Shown piece after piece: positions 1 through 6,090 of a stretch of DNA of 10,117 nt. The notes under the pieces were generated by a model that was not told the origin of the DNA, searched no databases, and saw only the letters and a list, made by a program, of their open reading frames with translations. The stretch comes from Candidatus Kaiserbacteria bacterium. GTDB lineage: Bacteria > Patescibacteriota > Minisyncoccia > Phycocordibacterales > UBA918. A program made the position numbers and the translations under genes. Location: the NCBI GenBank assembly GCA_023264435.1, contig JAHFMK010000007.1, positions 4,212 through 14,328 on the forward strand, written 5' to 3'. The stretch's first letter is position 1; each line of letters starts with the position of its first letter.

Positions 1-48
1 AATTGTAGTCCAGGATTGTCTGGTATTGTCTTCTATTTAAGTAAGTAA
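1..48 (+). CDS. possible 3' end of an upstream gene (partial)
   Basis: Frame 1 is open from the window edge to a TAA at 46-48 and would encode a 15-residue tail ending GIVFYLSK. The only other support is a hairpin with a T-run at 159-187 that could terminate a rightward transcript. I do not recognise the protein, and 15 codons are too few to exclude chance. From 49 to about 158 I see no other gene. Confidence 0.2.
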   Translation, partial: NCSPGLSGIVFYLSK

Positions 49-158
49 ATACTCCACGATTACCATCGCTTCAATTCCGTTTATGGCGAAGATTCATCGC
101 TACAAAGAGTATAAGGTTTTATGATCTTGGTAGGATATACCTTTATATCATCCCAGAT

Positions 159-187
159 ATGGTTAAATTTGAACCATTAATTTTTTC
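159..187 (+). terminator. weak rho-independent terminator for an upstream rightward gene
   Basis: A 6-bp stem (ATGGTT at 159-164, AACCAT at 172-177) with a 7-nt loop is followed by TAATTTTTT. The stem is AT-rich and short, so efficiency is uncertain. Confidence 0.35.
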
Positions 188-188
188 T

Positions 189-222
189 AAAAAACGCTCG
201 GTATATGCCCGAGTGGTTTTTT
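189..222. terminator. bidirectional terminator-like hairpin
   Basis: A stem CTCGG/CCGAG (197-201 with 209-213), extended by C195-G215 and a G-U pair, is flanked by six A on the left and six T on the right, so it can work in both directions. Leftward it would end a transcript that starts upstream of tRNA-Gly(TCC) and runs through repeat R1. Rightward it would back up the hairpin at 159-187. Confidence 0.55.
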
Positions 223-236
223 CGTATCCAGCATAG

Positions 237-415
237 CCCTTTGTTGAAGTTTGAATTACTAAAATTTTATGAGTTAGTTATAATTCTGTAATCCTATGGA
301 TGTTGCTTAAAATGTAAATAAAAATACCCAAGTTTGATTCCTTGTGGGGTTAAACTTTTTTTGATATGAAACTATTCTTATTTTAAGCCTCTCAGTAGGT
401 CTCGCTAGTATGTGC
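237..415 (+). repeat. tRNA-adjacent repeat copy R1 (candidate structured RNA)
   Basis: This non-coding element is about 80% identical (hand alignment) to 6900-7076 (R2). Both copies begin CCCTTTGTTG, end GCTAGTATGTGC, and stop 2-3 bases inside the 3' end of a leftward tRNA gene. Read on the + strand, the two copies share paired elements: a hairpin GAGTT/AATTC (271-275 with 282-286), a small CCT/AGG hairpin (388-390 with 397-399), and a long-range six-pair helix 344-349 with 400-405. In that helix R1 has three GC and three GU pairs where R2 has six Watson-Crick pairs, including one A-U to G-C double change. The minus strand would have A-C mismatches there. Function unknown. It could instead be a conserved tRNA trailer, since a leftward transcript would reach the hairpin at 189-222. 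Confidence 0.75.
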
Positions 416-483
416 GGACAAGAGGAATCGAACCCCCATCCACTGCTTGGAAGGCAGTTGTTTTACCACTAAACTATGTCCGC
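413..483 (-). tRNA. tRNA-Gly(TCC)
   Basis: On the minus strand a complete cloverleaf is visible: acceptor GCGGACA/TGTCCGC, D-arm with GTGGTA, anticodon stem ACTGC/GCAGT with loop CTTCCAA (anticodon TCC, complement at 449-451), T-loop TTCGATT and discriminator A73. The following bases are CAT, so CCA is not encoded and must be added after transcription. A73 rather than U73 is usually found with the alpha2-type glycyl-tRNA synthetase, so that enzyme type is expected here (inference). The 3' end abuts repeat R1. Confidence 0.95.
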
Positions 484-520
484 ATGTTGTTCTGCACTCT
501 TCTCTATTCTGTACCGCACG

Positions 521-529
521 ATTCTATCA
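521..529 (-). promoter_or_regulatory. extended -10 promoter of tRNA-Gly(TCC)
   Basis: The minus strand reads TGATAGAAT, which fits the extended -10 form TGnTAnAAT. A start about 7 nt downstream would give a leader of about 30 nt before the mature tRNA 5' end at 483. No good -35 hexamer is seen. Confidence 0.4.
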
Positions 530-600
530 TAAAAAAACAAGATATAAAAGCATACCGTCCCCTCTCCTGGTGTGGTACACAATCTGTAAATGTATGCATC

Positions 601-618
601 GTACCGCCATGGTACAAT
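601..618 (+). promoter_or_regulatory. extended -10 promoter with overlapping dyad, protease gene
   Basis: TGGTACAAT at 610-618 is an extended -10 element that ends 10 nt before the ATG at 629, predicting a 5' leader of only about 4 nt. An inverted repeat GTACC-gccat-GGTAC (601-615) overlaps the element and could be an operator. A 5-bp dyad may also be chance. Confidence 0.45.
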
Positions 619-628
619 CAAATTCTCT

Positions 629-1780
629 ATGGGATTCATTGATTTTATACAGCAGGCGGTTGTCTCTATATTCATCGCATATATTGGTTTTACCAATTCC
701 CTCACCATTCACCTTGAAAACTTTTTTTTGGGAGACCATGCCAAAACAAATAGAGTAACCGAACAAGTGGATACAAGTTTTAAAAAAATTGTCACCGATG
801 CAGAAAAATTTACCAATACCATTCCACGAGTACTTCTTGAAAATCAGTCTTTTCAACGTGCAGCAATACATGCAAGTACGCAAGATACTGAAATAATAAA
901 CATTCCATCAACAACTCCCATTGAAACAGTAATCGCACATGCTCTCGTTAATGTATATTGCCAATATAAAACTGATGAGTTTATTCGCACCACCACTGGT
1001 ACAGGATTTTTTATCAATCAAAAAGGGGTGATCTTGACCAATGCACATGTAGCCCAATTTTTGCTCCTTGAAGGAGTGCATGATGTTATACAGGACGTTG
1101 AGTGTGTCATTCGAACAGGTAATCCCGCAGAACCTAAATATAAAGCAAAACTTCTTTATATTTCACCAACGTGGATATATGAAAATGCACATCTTATCGA
1201 TGCAGAAGCACCACGAGGTACGGGCGAACGTGACTATGCTCTCCTCTATATCTCAGACACAACAGACCATTCTCCACTCCCTACTCGCTTCCCTTCAATA
1301 CAAATCAACACAAATTTACTCGCTCGTAGTGTTGAAGGCACTATGGTATATGATGCTGGTTATCCAGCAGAGAAACTAATTCAGTATGGTTCAGATACAG
1401 ATCTTTCGCCCGTTATCGCACAAGCATCCATAGGAACCTTATATACATTTGGAAGCAATTATGCAGATATCTTTTCGATTTCTGAATCACCTGTAGGTGA
1501 GCATGGTGCGTCTGGCGGACCTATTATCCACAAAGACGAAGGCACTGTTATCGGCGTTATTGTCACAAAAGGAGACCCTGCTACTGAGGGTGAGAAAAGT
1601 CTTCGAGCACTCACCCTCTCCTATGTCAACAGAACCATTACAGAAGAAACGGGATTTTCACTCACACAAAATATGCAAGGAGATGTTGCACTCCGAGGTA
1701 GAGTTTTTAAAGAAGCGATTGGTCCATTTCTTACGAGTCTGTTAACTGATGAATTAAAACACACGGTGAACGGCAATTAG
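629..1780 (+). CDS. membrane-anchored trypsin-like serine protease
   Basis: A 383-residue protein with a chymotrypsin-fold (S1/HtrA-like) protease domain. An N-terminal hydrophobic segment (residues about 5-21) looks like a signal anchor, so the catalytic domain is probably outside the membrane. The catalytic triad is readable: His140 in GVILTNAHVA, Asp202 in ERDYALLYI, and Ser295 in GASGGPI. The GTGFFIN strand precedes the His, and GTVIGVIV follows the Ser. No PDZ domain follows; about 70 residues remain after the core, so it is not a full DegP/HtrA protein. I chose ATG 629 over the in-frame ATG at 590 because the -10 element at 610-618 lies between them and the hydrophobic segment then starts at the N-terminus. 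No Shine-Dalgarno is present. The gene diverges from tRNA-Gly(TCC) and converges on the DUF5667-like gene. Substrate unknown. Confidence 0.88.
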   Translation: MGFIDFIQQAVVSIFIAYIGFTNSLTIHLENFFLGDHAKTNRVTEQVDTSFKKIVTDAEKFTNTIPRVLLENQSFQRAAIHASTQDTEIINIPSTTPIETVIAHALVNVYCQYKTDEFIRTTTGTGFFINQKGVILTNAHVAQFLLLEGVHDVIQDVECVIRTGNPAEPKYKAKLLYISPTWIYENAHLIDAEAPRGTGERDYALLYISDTTDHSPLPTRFPSIQINTNLLARSVEGTMVYDAGYPAEKLIQYGSDTDLSPVIAQASIGTLYTFGSNYADIFSISESPVGEHGASGGPIIHKDEGTVIGVIVTKGDPATEGEKSLRALTLSYVNRTITEETGFSLTQNMQGDVALRGRVFKEAIGPFLTSLLTDELKHTVNGN

Positions 1781-1792
1781 AAATATATGTAA

Positions 1793-1827
1793 AAAAAACA
1801 CCATGTGTCCTGCACATGGTGTTTTTT
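1793..1827. terminator. bidirectional terminator between convergent genes
   Basis: A 15-bp perfect stem (six A plus CACCATGTG paired with CACATGGTG plus six T) around a 5-nt loop begins 13 nt after the protease stop and ends 5 nt before the stop of the convergent DUF5667-like gene. A-tract and T-tract serve both strands. Confidence 0.9.
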
Positions 1828-1832
1828 AATTC

Positions 1833-3173
1833 TTATTCATGATTATCTTCTGTTCCAGATTTTTTATCGTTCGTGCTTGTGCTTTGATTATCTATCACGG
1901 TGCTTGTACCAGTTGTCGTTCCTGCGGTATTTTTTACGTATGGATGCACCAAAGTTTGTAAATCAGAAATCAATGCCTTTGCTTCATGCACACTACTTTC
2001 AGCACTACCAATGTCCTCAACCCCAATGGCGACTGAGGACGTACGAGTGAGGTCGCCAACACGCTTCATTCCTTCTTTTACCTTTTCAGACACGCCGACA
2101 TCATCAACGAACAATCGTTCATTGTCTACAATCTTATGAGCATTTTCAATTTCGTTTAAATCCTTTTTTACTTGTTCAATTCGTTCATTCTTACTCAATA
2201 CCACAGGCACAATAGATTCGAGGGAGACTGATGCTCGCACATCAATATTTGTCATAAACAAAATAAGTTTCTGCGCAAGTTTGAGAGTATCAGTAAGACT
2301 ACTAATTGCTACGGTTTCATCTGTTTTTTGTTTTTCTTTTGCTTCTGCAATCAATCGATTAATATCAGAGAGTCTTCGTTCTATATCAGTCACTTCCTCA
2401 CTTGTTGCAGATGTCTTTACCGTAGTAAATAACTCATATGCTCTTGTTGTTTCTGATTCAGTGCGTGCCATAAGTCCATCAAATGATGGTGTCGTACTTC
2501 CCTGTTCAAGGGTTACAGCATCTCGTGCCGTATTTACCGCATCCACAATTGAATTAATTGCTGTAGTATTTTCAGTTCCCTTATCTGTATCAAGTACTGC
2601 AGATTGCACTTCAAGTGCAGAGCTATATGCAATTTGTGCCATAATAGCTCCATCCGCATCCTCTGCTTTCAATTTTTGAATACCACTTTGTACACTATCA
2701 GAATGCTCCTTCACCGTCTCAGCGAGTTTTACCTGCATCTCGTCAGTCAAACGACCTTCGTTTGCCAGCAATCGTGCTTCTGCAATACGACGCTCCATAA
2801 GTCGTGTTTCAAATTCAATTTTTTCATATGGCGAACTCGCGAGCTGTCCTTGAACCGATTCATTGATACCAGTCTTTACAAGATAGAGTACATCTCCAGG
2901 CACTGAACGTTCTGCAACAATAGGAATAATAATTAAAAAAAGAAGCAAAAAACCGCTCGCCATACCGAGTGTGCGACGGTTTAATGTAATATTAAAAATA
3001 GTAAATGATTCTGAGAGAATTGCACCCGTAAGCTCGCGAGCACTACTCACTTGCTTTGGTAAAGGATGATATTCCATGTATGCGAAAATACGCTCACGAA
3101 GTTCGTTGCGTTCAGACACTTTCAAATGTATCTTTTTTGTGTATTTTTTTAATTCTGTATCAAATGATTTCAT
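1833..3173 (-). CDS. DUF5667-like single-pass membrane protein, putative sigma-factor partner
   Basis: A 446-residue protein. Residues 1-65 are charged and probably cytoplasmic; residues about 69-87 form one strongly hydrophobic membrane segment. It is followed by PGDVLYLVK (92-100) and an ERRIAEARLLA-type helix, the pattern of DUF5667. The rest is acidic and helix-rich, likely coiled coil outside the membrane, ending in a Thr/Ser/Asn-rich tail. The start used (ATG at 3171-3173) lies 4 nt after the sigma-factor stop, with GGAAG about 10 nt upstream, which fits translational coupling. An in-frame ATG at 3219-3221 would overlap the sigma gene by 44 nt with a lysine-rich extension and is less likely. 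By position and topology it could be an anti-sigma factor or sensor for the upstream sigma factor; this is inference, and no known anti-sigma zinc motif is seen. Confidence 0.75.
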   Translation of the reverse strand: MKSFDTELKKYTKKIHLKVSERNELRERIFAYMEYHPLPKQVSSARELTGAILSESFTIFNITLNRRTLGMASGFLLLFLIIIPIVAERSVPGDVLYLVKTGINESVQGQLASSPYEKIEFETRLMERRIAEARLLANEGRLTDEMQVKLAETVKEHSDSVQSGIQKLKAEDADGAIMAQIAYSSALEVQSAVLDTDKGTENTTAINSIVDAVNTARDAVTLEQGSTTPSFDGLMARTESETTRAYELFTTVKTSATSEEVTDIERRLSDINRLIAEAKEKQKTDETVAISSLTDTLKLAQKLILFMTNIDVRASVSLESIVPVVLSKNERIEQVKKDLNEIENAHKIVDNERLFVDDVGVSEKVKEGMKRVGDLTRTSSVAIGVEDIGSAESSVHEAKALISDLQTLVHPYVKNTAGTTTGTSTVIDNQSTSTNDKKSGTEDNHE

Positions 3174-3177
3174 ACTT

Positions 3178-3774
3178 CTATTTCTTCCGTCGTTCTGTCG
3201 CTTCTTTTTCTTTTTCGACAATCATGTCTTTAAGAATTTTCAACCCTCGATGGATACGCACCGATACGACATTTTCTGATTCCTCAATGAGTTCGGCAAT
3301 TTCCTTAGGACCAAGCCCATCAACATACCGTAGTGTAAGCACCTCTCGATACACGAGTGGAATCTCAGTGAGAAGCTCACTTGCTTTCTTTGCATCGAGC
3401 ATAAAAGTAAGCTCCTCAACACTTCCACTATGAAGCTCTGCGAATGAACCTTCATCAACACCTTCTTCTGAGAGAAGTGCATCCAACGAAAGCTCTTTTC
3501 GTTTGCGATACTCATCGATGATAAGATTATTCATTACTTTGTATAAGAACGCCTTAAAGGAATCGATTTCGTGTCCACCTCTAATATATGTCCACACTTT
3601 CGTGAAGGTATCATGTACGATTTCAATTGCTCTCTCTCGATCTGAGAGACGATACACCGCATGTCGAAACAATGCATCTGCATATTCATCAAATGCTTTC
3701 AAAAAACGCTCCTCGTGGTTACCCACATCAGAATCTTTTCCTGCTTTCCTATTTCCCTTTGCATTATGGGCCAT
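3178..3774 (-). CDS. ECF-type RNA polymerase sigma factor (sigma-70 family)
   Basis: A 198-residue protein with the two-domain layout of ECF sigma factors. Region 2 spans about residues 22-92, with DRERAIEIVHDTFTKVWTYI and the helix FKAFLYKVMNNLIIDEYRKRK. Region 4 spans about 131-185, with LTEIPLVYREVLTLRYVDGLGPKEIAELI and the recognition helix before RIHRGLKILK. No sigma region 1 or 3 is present. I chose ATG at 3772-3774 because a perfect TATAAT sits 9 nt upstream (3784-3789). An in-frame ATG at 3855 would overlap the end of corA. The mRNA would have nearly no leader. The DUF5667-like membrane protein gene follows after 4 nt, so the two form an operon. Regulon and signal are unknown. Confidence 0.9.
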   Translation of the reverse strand: MAHNAKGNRKAGKDSDVGNHEERFLKAFDEYADALFRHAVYRLSDRERAIEIVHDTFTKVWTYIRGGHEIDSFKAFLYKVMNNLIIDEYRKRKELSLDALLSEEGVDEGSFAELHSGSVEELTFMLDAKKASELLTEIPLVYREVLTLRYVDGLGPKEIAELIEESENVVSVRIHRGLKILKDMIVEKEKEATERRKK

Positions 3775-3783
3775 GTGGAACTC

Positions 3784-3789
3784 ATTATA
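3784..3789 (-). promoter_or_regulatory. -10 element of the sigma-factor operon
   Basis: The minus strand reads TATAAT, ending 9 nt before the ATG at 3774. The predicted transcription start is within 1-3 nt of the start codon. No clear -35 hexamer at 16-18 bp. Confidence 0.5.
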
Positions 3790-3832
3790 AACGATGACGG
3801 ACGAAAAACCCACTTCTTTCACAAAATTACCT

Positions 3833-4720
3833 TTATATCCAACGATTTCGAACAAAAAAGTGTATTGTTATACCGATGACGATAATAATTATACCCAAGA
3901 CAATCCAAAAACCATATTTATAATCCTGCATGGGTATGGGGACATTCATACCAAAAAGTGACGCTATAATAGTTGGAATGGTGAGAATAATGGTGAAAGC
4001 GGTAAGCATTCGCATAGTATTGTTTAGCCTATATGTGAGAATTGCCTCGCTCGCAGAGCGAATATTTTGAATTGTCTTAATAACCATCTTTACAGAATCA
4101 ACAATCTGACTACTTGCAATCAAAAGGTCTTCGAGCCGTTCCCTATCATCACTAAACATTTTTATATAATTCCCCTTCTCAAGTTGTTGTAGCCACATGT
4201 TGGTTGGAAGAAGTGCCGAAAGTATTTCATTAAGCTCCTGCTCAAAATACACCAATCGTTGAATATCCTTACCACGAATGTTCCGCACACGTGCCACGTC
4301 ACGCTGTACTGCTTTCCGCAATGTATTGAGTGCACGAGCATAATTTGTCATCATTGCCGTCATAATTTCAAGAAACATAACTGTTTCTTGCGTAGTGATT
4401 ACACTCCGTTTACCAGTAATAAATGGCTTTAAAAATAAAGCATCTTGATTTGCTATGGTAACAATAAACGAGGGACCCAATATAATAAGCAATGGAAGTG
4501 TGTCCACATCACTATCTTCGTCATCATTTAAAAATCGGGTGAAAAAATACGATATCGAACCCTCTTGTTCATATCGTGGAACCTCAAAAATATCCTTAAT
4601 ATCCGCGATAATAAGTGACTCAAGCCCAAAATCTTCTGCAAGCGTTGCAAGCTCCTGCGGAGTTGGTGCGATAACATGTGTCCACACACCAGCATCTCGC
4701 TTTTCACGAACCTCTAACAT
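3833..4720 (-). CDS. corA: CorA-family divalent cation (Mg2+/Co2+) transporter
   Basis: A 295-residue inner-membrane protein. The N-terminal cytoplasmic domain opens with the usual VWTHVIAPTPQEL pattern and continues through a long helical region (LVYFEQELNEILSALL, VKMVIKTIQNIRSASEAILTYRLNNTMRMLT). The first membrane helix (about 236-256) ends in the signature GMN (257-259, in SLFGMNVPIP). A second membrane helix (about 268-289) and a short basic tail close the protein. CorA works as a homopentameric channel with GMN forming the ion filter. I chose the ATG at 4718-4720 because AGAGGG lies just upstream and the N-terminus then matches the family. An upstream ATG (4754-4756) would add 12 residues and lies 14 nt after an extended -10 element. 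The sigma-factor promoter lies in the 58-nt gap downstream. Confidence 0.93.
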   Translation of the reverse strand: MLEVREKRDAGVWTHVIAPTPQELATLAEDFGLESLIIADIKDIFEVPRYEQEGSISYFFTRFLNDDEDSDVDTLPLLIILGPSFIVTIANQDALFLKPFITGKRSVITTQETVMFLEIMTAMMTNYARALNTLRKAVQRDVARVRNIRGKDIQRLVYFEQELNEILSALLPTNMWLQQLEKGNYIKMFSDDRERLEDLLIASSQIVDSVKMVIKTIQNIRSASEAILTYRLNNTMRMLTAFTIILTIPTIIASLFGMNVPIPMQDYKYGFWIVLGIIIIVIGITIHFFVRNRWI

Positions 4721-4735
4721 TCCGCCCTCTTTTTC

Positions 4736-4779
4736 ATTATAGAAATGCTTGATCATAATATATGCATGCTAGTATAGCA
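4736..4779 (-). promoter_or_regulatory. corA promoter region (two -10-like elements)
   Basis: On the minus strand an extended -10 (TGCTATACT, 4779-4771) and a TATAAT (4741-4736) lie upstream of the preferred start. The first gives a leader of about 43 nt that includes the AGAGGG ribosome binding site (4730-4725). The second gives a leader of about 9 nt. They cannot be told apart from sequence. Confidence 0.4.
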
Positions 4780-4827
4780 GATTTCTGCACAGTCTCGCAT
4801 TTTTCCACAAGGAATGTTATTATCACC

Positions 4828-4856
4828 TGCATAAATTGGTTTCACTAATTTATGCA
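4828..4856. repeat. 10-bp perfect inverted repeat in the corA/tRNA-Pro intergenic region
   Basis: TGCATAAATT (4828-4837) and AATTTATGCA (4847-4856) flank a 9-nt loop. No T-run follows on either strand, so it is not a standard terminator. It may be an operator or cruciform; no function can be assigned. The remaining bases of 4721-4983 show no gene, only a one-mismatch DnaA-box-like TTTTCCACA at 4801-4809. Confidence 0.5.
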
Positions 4857-4983
4857 AGTAGCTGGAGAGATTATATGCAAAATTTCAATGCATTAAATCG
4901 ATCGAAGGTAGTAAATCAAAATTTGTCCTCATGTGGCTTGAGTGTGGTGTACGTAAAGCTTTCACCTCACTTTTCTCATTCAT

Positions 4984-5054
4984 CGGGGTGTAGCATAGTG
5001 GTAGTGTACGCGGTTTGGGACCGTGTGGTCCGGGTTCGATTCCCGGCTCCCCGA
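4984..5054 (+). tRNA. tRNA-Pro(TGG)
   Basis: The acceptor arms CGGGGTG and CTCCCCG pair with one U-U mismatch at position 6-67. The anticodon stem CGCGG/CCGTG has one G-U pair and holds loop TTTGGGA (anticodon TGG at 5016-5018, G37). The T-arm is CCGGG-TTCGATT-CCCGG with discriminator A73. The next bases are CAA, so CCA is not encoded. C1-G72 and A73 are normal for bacterial tRNA-Pro. A terminator begins 2 nt downstream, so it is probably a single-gene transcript. I found no convincing promoter. Confidence 0.95.
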
Positions 5055-5055
5055 C

Positions 5056-5100
5056 AAATACAAAGAATCTTCGGTCTTGTGCCGAGGATTTTTTGTATTT
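5056..5100 (+). terminator. terminator of tRNA-Pro
   Basis: A nine-pair stem AATCTTCGG/CCGAGGATT (5066-5074 with 5082-5090, one U-G pair) closes a 7-nt loop. An A-rich left flank pairs with the right T-rich tract TTTTGTATTT. The U-G pair favours the + strand. Confidence 0.85.
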
Positions 5101-5105
5101 TCGTG

Positions 5106-5232
5106 AGGGAATCGAAGAGGTTGTCGATATTTTGAAAAAATATCATACAACCTGAACTGACCATGTAATGGTCGATTCCCTACTCTTCGACAGCTAAAAA
5201 TAGCCTCAGATTCTTTCTGGGGTTATTTTTAT
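5106..5232 (+). ncRNA. candidate structured small RNA with alternative pairing and own terminator
   Basis: Between two + strand terminators lies an RNA-like block. A ten-pair perfect helix (5106-5115 with 5172-5181) encloses two hairpins: 5118-5153 (seven plus eight pairs, a 1/2-nt internal loop and a 3-nt loop) and 5159-5173 (GACCAT/ATGGTC). This forms a three-way junction. A second perfect helix, TCGAAGAG (5112-5119) with CTCTTCGA (5183-5190), overlaps the first 5' arm and crosses it, so it can form a pseudoknot with part of the first helix or compete with it as a switch. The terminator at 5196-5230 follows. It does not fit a tRNA, because the T-arm and anticodon arm are absent, and I do not recognise the family. 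No + strand coding gene follows, so a cis-riboswitch is unlikely. Confidence 0.5.
5196..5230 (+). terminator. rho-independent terminator of the candidate small RNA
   Basis: A 14-pair stem (5196-5209 with 5217-5230) contains two pairs that are G-U wobbles on the + strand and would be mismatches on the minus strand. The tail TTATTTTTATAAT is T-rich. This supports rightward transcription into this point. Confidence 0.75.
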
Positions 5233-5263
5233 AATAAAATCAATATACAACACATATCAAATA

Positions 5264-5784
5264 TGTTTCACGTGGCACATATCATGCTCGTTACACATGG
5301 AACATATCTCCCTTTTCCGTTGTTTATTCAAAAATTATATTATCCATGTACTTGATAAGTGCATATTTTTCACGTGGAACAATACGAATTGCAATAATAT
5401 CAATCTGCCAATCACCTTTGTAAACGTTCTCAGAGATCCAAGCAATTATTGTTCGTGAAAATCTTTTTTGCTTATTTCCATGAACATTTTCTTCTGGTCT
5501 CCATGTTTCATGTGAAATCGAATACTGTAATTTCTCTTTTGTTTCATATGAAACAGTTTTAACCTCAATAAAATGAACTTTTTTATCTGTTCCACGTGCA
5601 ACAATATCAATTTCTCCATACTTTTTAAGATAATTTCGCTCAATAATAGAGAAATCATGCTTTTTAAGCCAAACTTCGGCTGTACGTTCTCCAAGCTTTC
5701 CTATTTCATTATGCCTCGCCATGTTTCATATGAAACCATATAATGTAACAAATTAACAGCATAGTCTGTGTGCCACGTGAAACG
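5264..5784. other. cluster of eight parS-like (ParB-binding) sites
   Basis: Compared with the bacterial parS consensus TGTTTCACGTGAAACA, these 16-mers are found: 5264-5279 (2 mismatches), 5289-5304 (4), 5366-5381 (2), 5504-5519 (3), 5540-5555 (2), 5588-5603 (2; only 1 from the B. subtilis form TGTTCCACGTGAAACA), 5722-5737 (3) and 5769-5784 (3). Five are CACGTG or CATATG palindromes with GTTTC/GAAAC-like arms. They lie within 521 bp, inside and on both sides of yraN, and one overlaps its start codon. In bacteria ParB binds parS near oriC to organise and segregate the chromosome. The presence of ParB in this organism is inferred, since parAB are not in the window. A repressor with a similar palindromic site is the alternative. 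Confidence 0.65.
5324..5722 (-). CDS. yraN: YraN family (UPF0102) endonuclease-like protein
   Basis: A 132-residue protein matching the small YraN/UPF0102 family in length and motifs: NEIGKLGERTAEVWL (5-19), then ERNYLKKYGEIDIVAR (28-43), and HFIEVKTVS (50-58). Asp39, Glu53 and Lys55 correspond to the D...ExK core of the restriction-endonuclease fold. The molecular role of the family is poorly defined; a nuclease role in DNA recombination or repair is suggested by the fold only. The start ATG at 5720-5722 fits the family N-terminus; no Shine-Dalgarno is present. Its reading frame is unusual because it carries five parS-like palindromes plus one across the start codon, so the DNA serves two purposes. 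It is convergent with the candidate small RNA at 5106-5232. Confidence 0.88.
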   Translation of the reverse strand: MARHNEIGKLGERTAEVWLKKHDFSIIERNYLKKYGEIDIVARGTDKKVHFIEVKTVSYETKEKLQYSISHETWRPEENVHGNKQKRFSRTIIAWISENVYKGDWQIDIIAIRIVPREKYALIKYMDNIIFE

Positions 5785-5960
5785 CTTTAAACATTATTTT
5801 TAATACATTAAATATGCTCAATTCTATATATAGAGCCATATTTTAAGGACATTTCATAATTTCTAAGTTGTCCTTTATACACATATCAACGTATTTATCC
5901 ACATTTATACACATTTCTATTCTGTAGAAATAAATTGTCCTTTATGTGTCTACGAAAGGG
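5785..5960. other. candidate replication origin segment: DnaA boxes in AT-rich DNA
   Basis: Three DnaA boxes (consensus TTATNCACA) lie in the same orientation: TTATACACA 5875-5883, TTATCCACA 5895-5903 (the perfect high-affinity form) and TTATACACA 5905-5913. Their starts are 20 and 10 bp apart, on the same helical face. A strongly AT-rich stretch (5785-5868) to the left could be the unwinding element. TGTCCTTTA-type motifs flank the boxes at 5869-5877 and 5936-5944, with inverted forms at 5844-5851 and in GGACAATT (5959-5966). The parS-like cluster adjoins. dnaA is absent from the window, so this is a candidate only; DnaA-regulated transcription is the alternative. Confidence 0.55.
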
Positions 5961-6012
5961 ACAATTATTAGTTCTTACGAGAAAATCAGAGTCTCGACTC
6001 AGTTTGTATCAT

Positions 6013-6086
6013 TGGTGCGGCCAGGGGTAATCGAAACCCCGACTAATCCTTGGCAAGGACTCGTTATACCACTTAACCATGGCCGC
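6013..6086 (-). tRNA. tRNA-Gly(GCC), CCA encoded
   Basis: The minus strand shows acceptor GCGGCCA/TGGCCGC, D-arm with GTGGTA, anticodon loop TTGCCAA (GCC, complement at 6052-6054), T-arm GGGGT-TTCGATT-ACCCC, discriminator A, and CCA encoded at 6013-6015. It is the only tRNA in this window with a genomic CCA. It starts 4 nt after the stop codon of the HTH gene on the same strand, so it is probably processed from a shared transcript. A short hairpin (GAGT/ACTC) about 20 nt downstream is too weak to call a terminator. Confidence 0.95.
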
Positions 6087-6090
6087 ATAT

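Noticed and set aside
2281..2679. 132-codon + strand frame opposite the DUF5667-like gene
   Set aside because: Its composition is a mirror of the helical coding strand; there is no promoter or ribosome site, and a coherent gene lies on the other strand.
4801..4809. TTTTCCACA as a DnaA box
   Set aside because: One mismatch at a conserved position and no neighbouring boxes; not enough on its own.
4836..5135. 99-codon + strand frame across tRNA-Pro
   Set aside because: It runs through the tRNA and its terminator, which cannot be coding; the translation resembles nothing known.
5106..5190. A fifth tRNA or degraded tRNA, because of TCGATTCCC and a closing stem
   Set aside because: No anticodon arm or T-arm can be drawn; the apparent T-loop sequence is part of a ten-pair helix with the 5' side.
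5159..5190. Hammerhead ribozyme, from the three-way junction and CTGA stretches
   Set aside because: The required CUGAUGA and GAAA core strings are not in the correct positions.
5264..5784. CRISPR array, from the repeated palindromic motifs
   Set aside because: The motifs are degenerate 16-mers at irregular distances (25 to 138 bp), most within a coding gene; there are no equal-length spacers.
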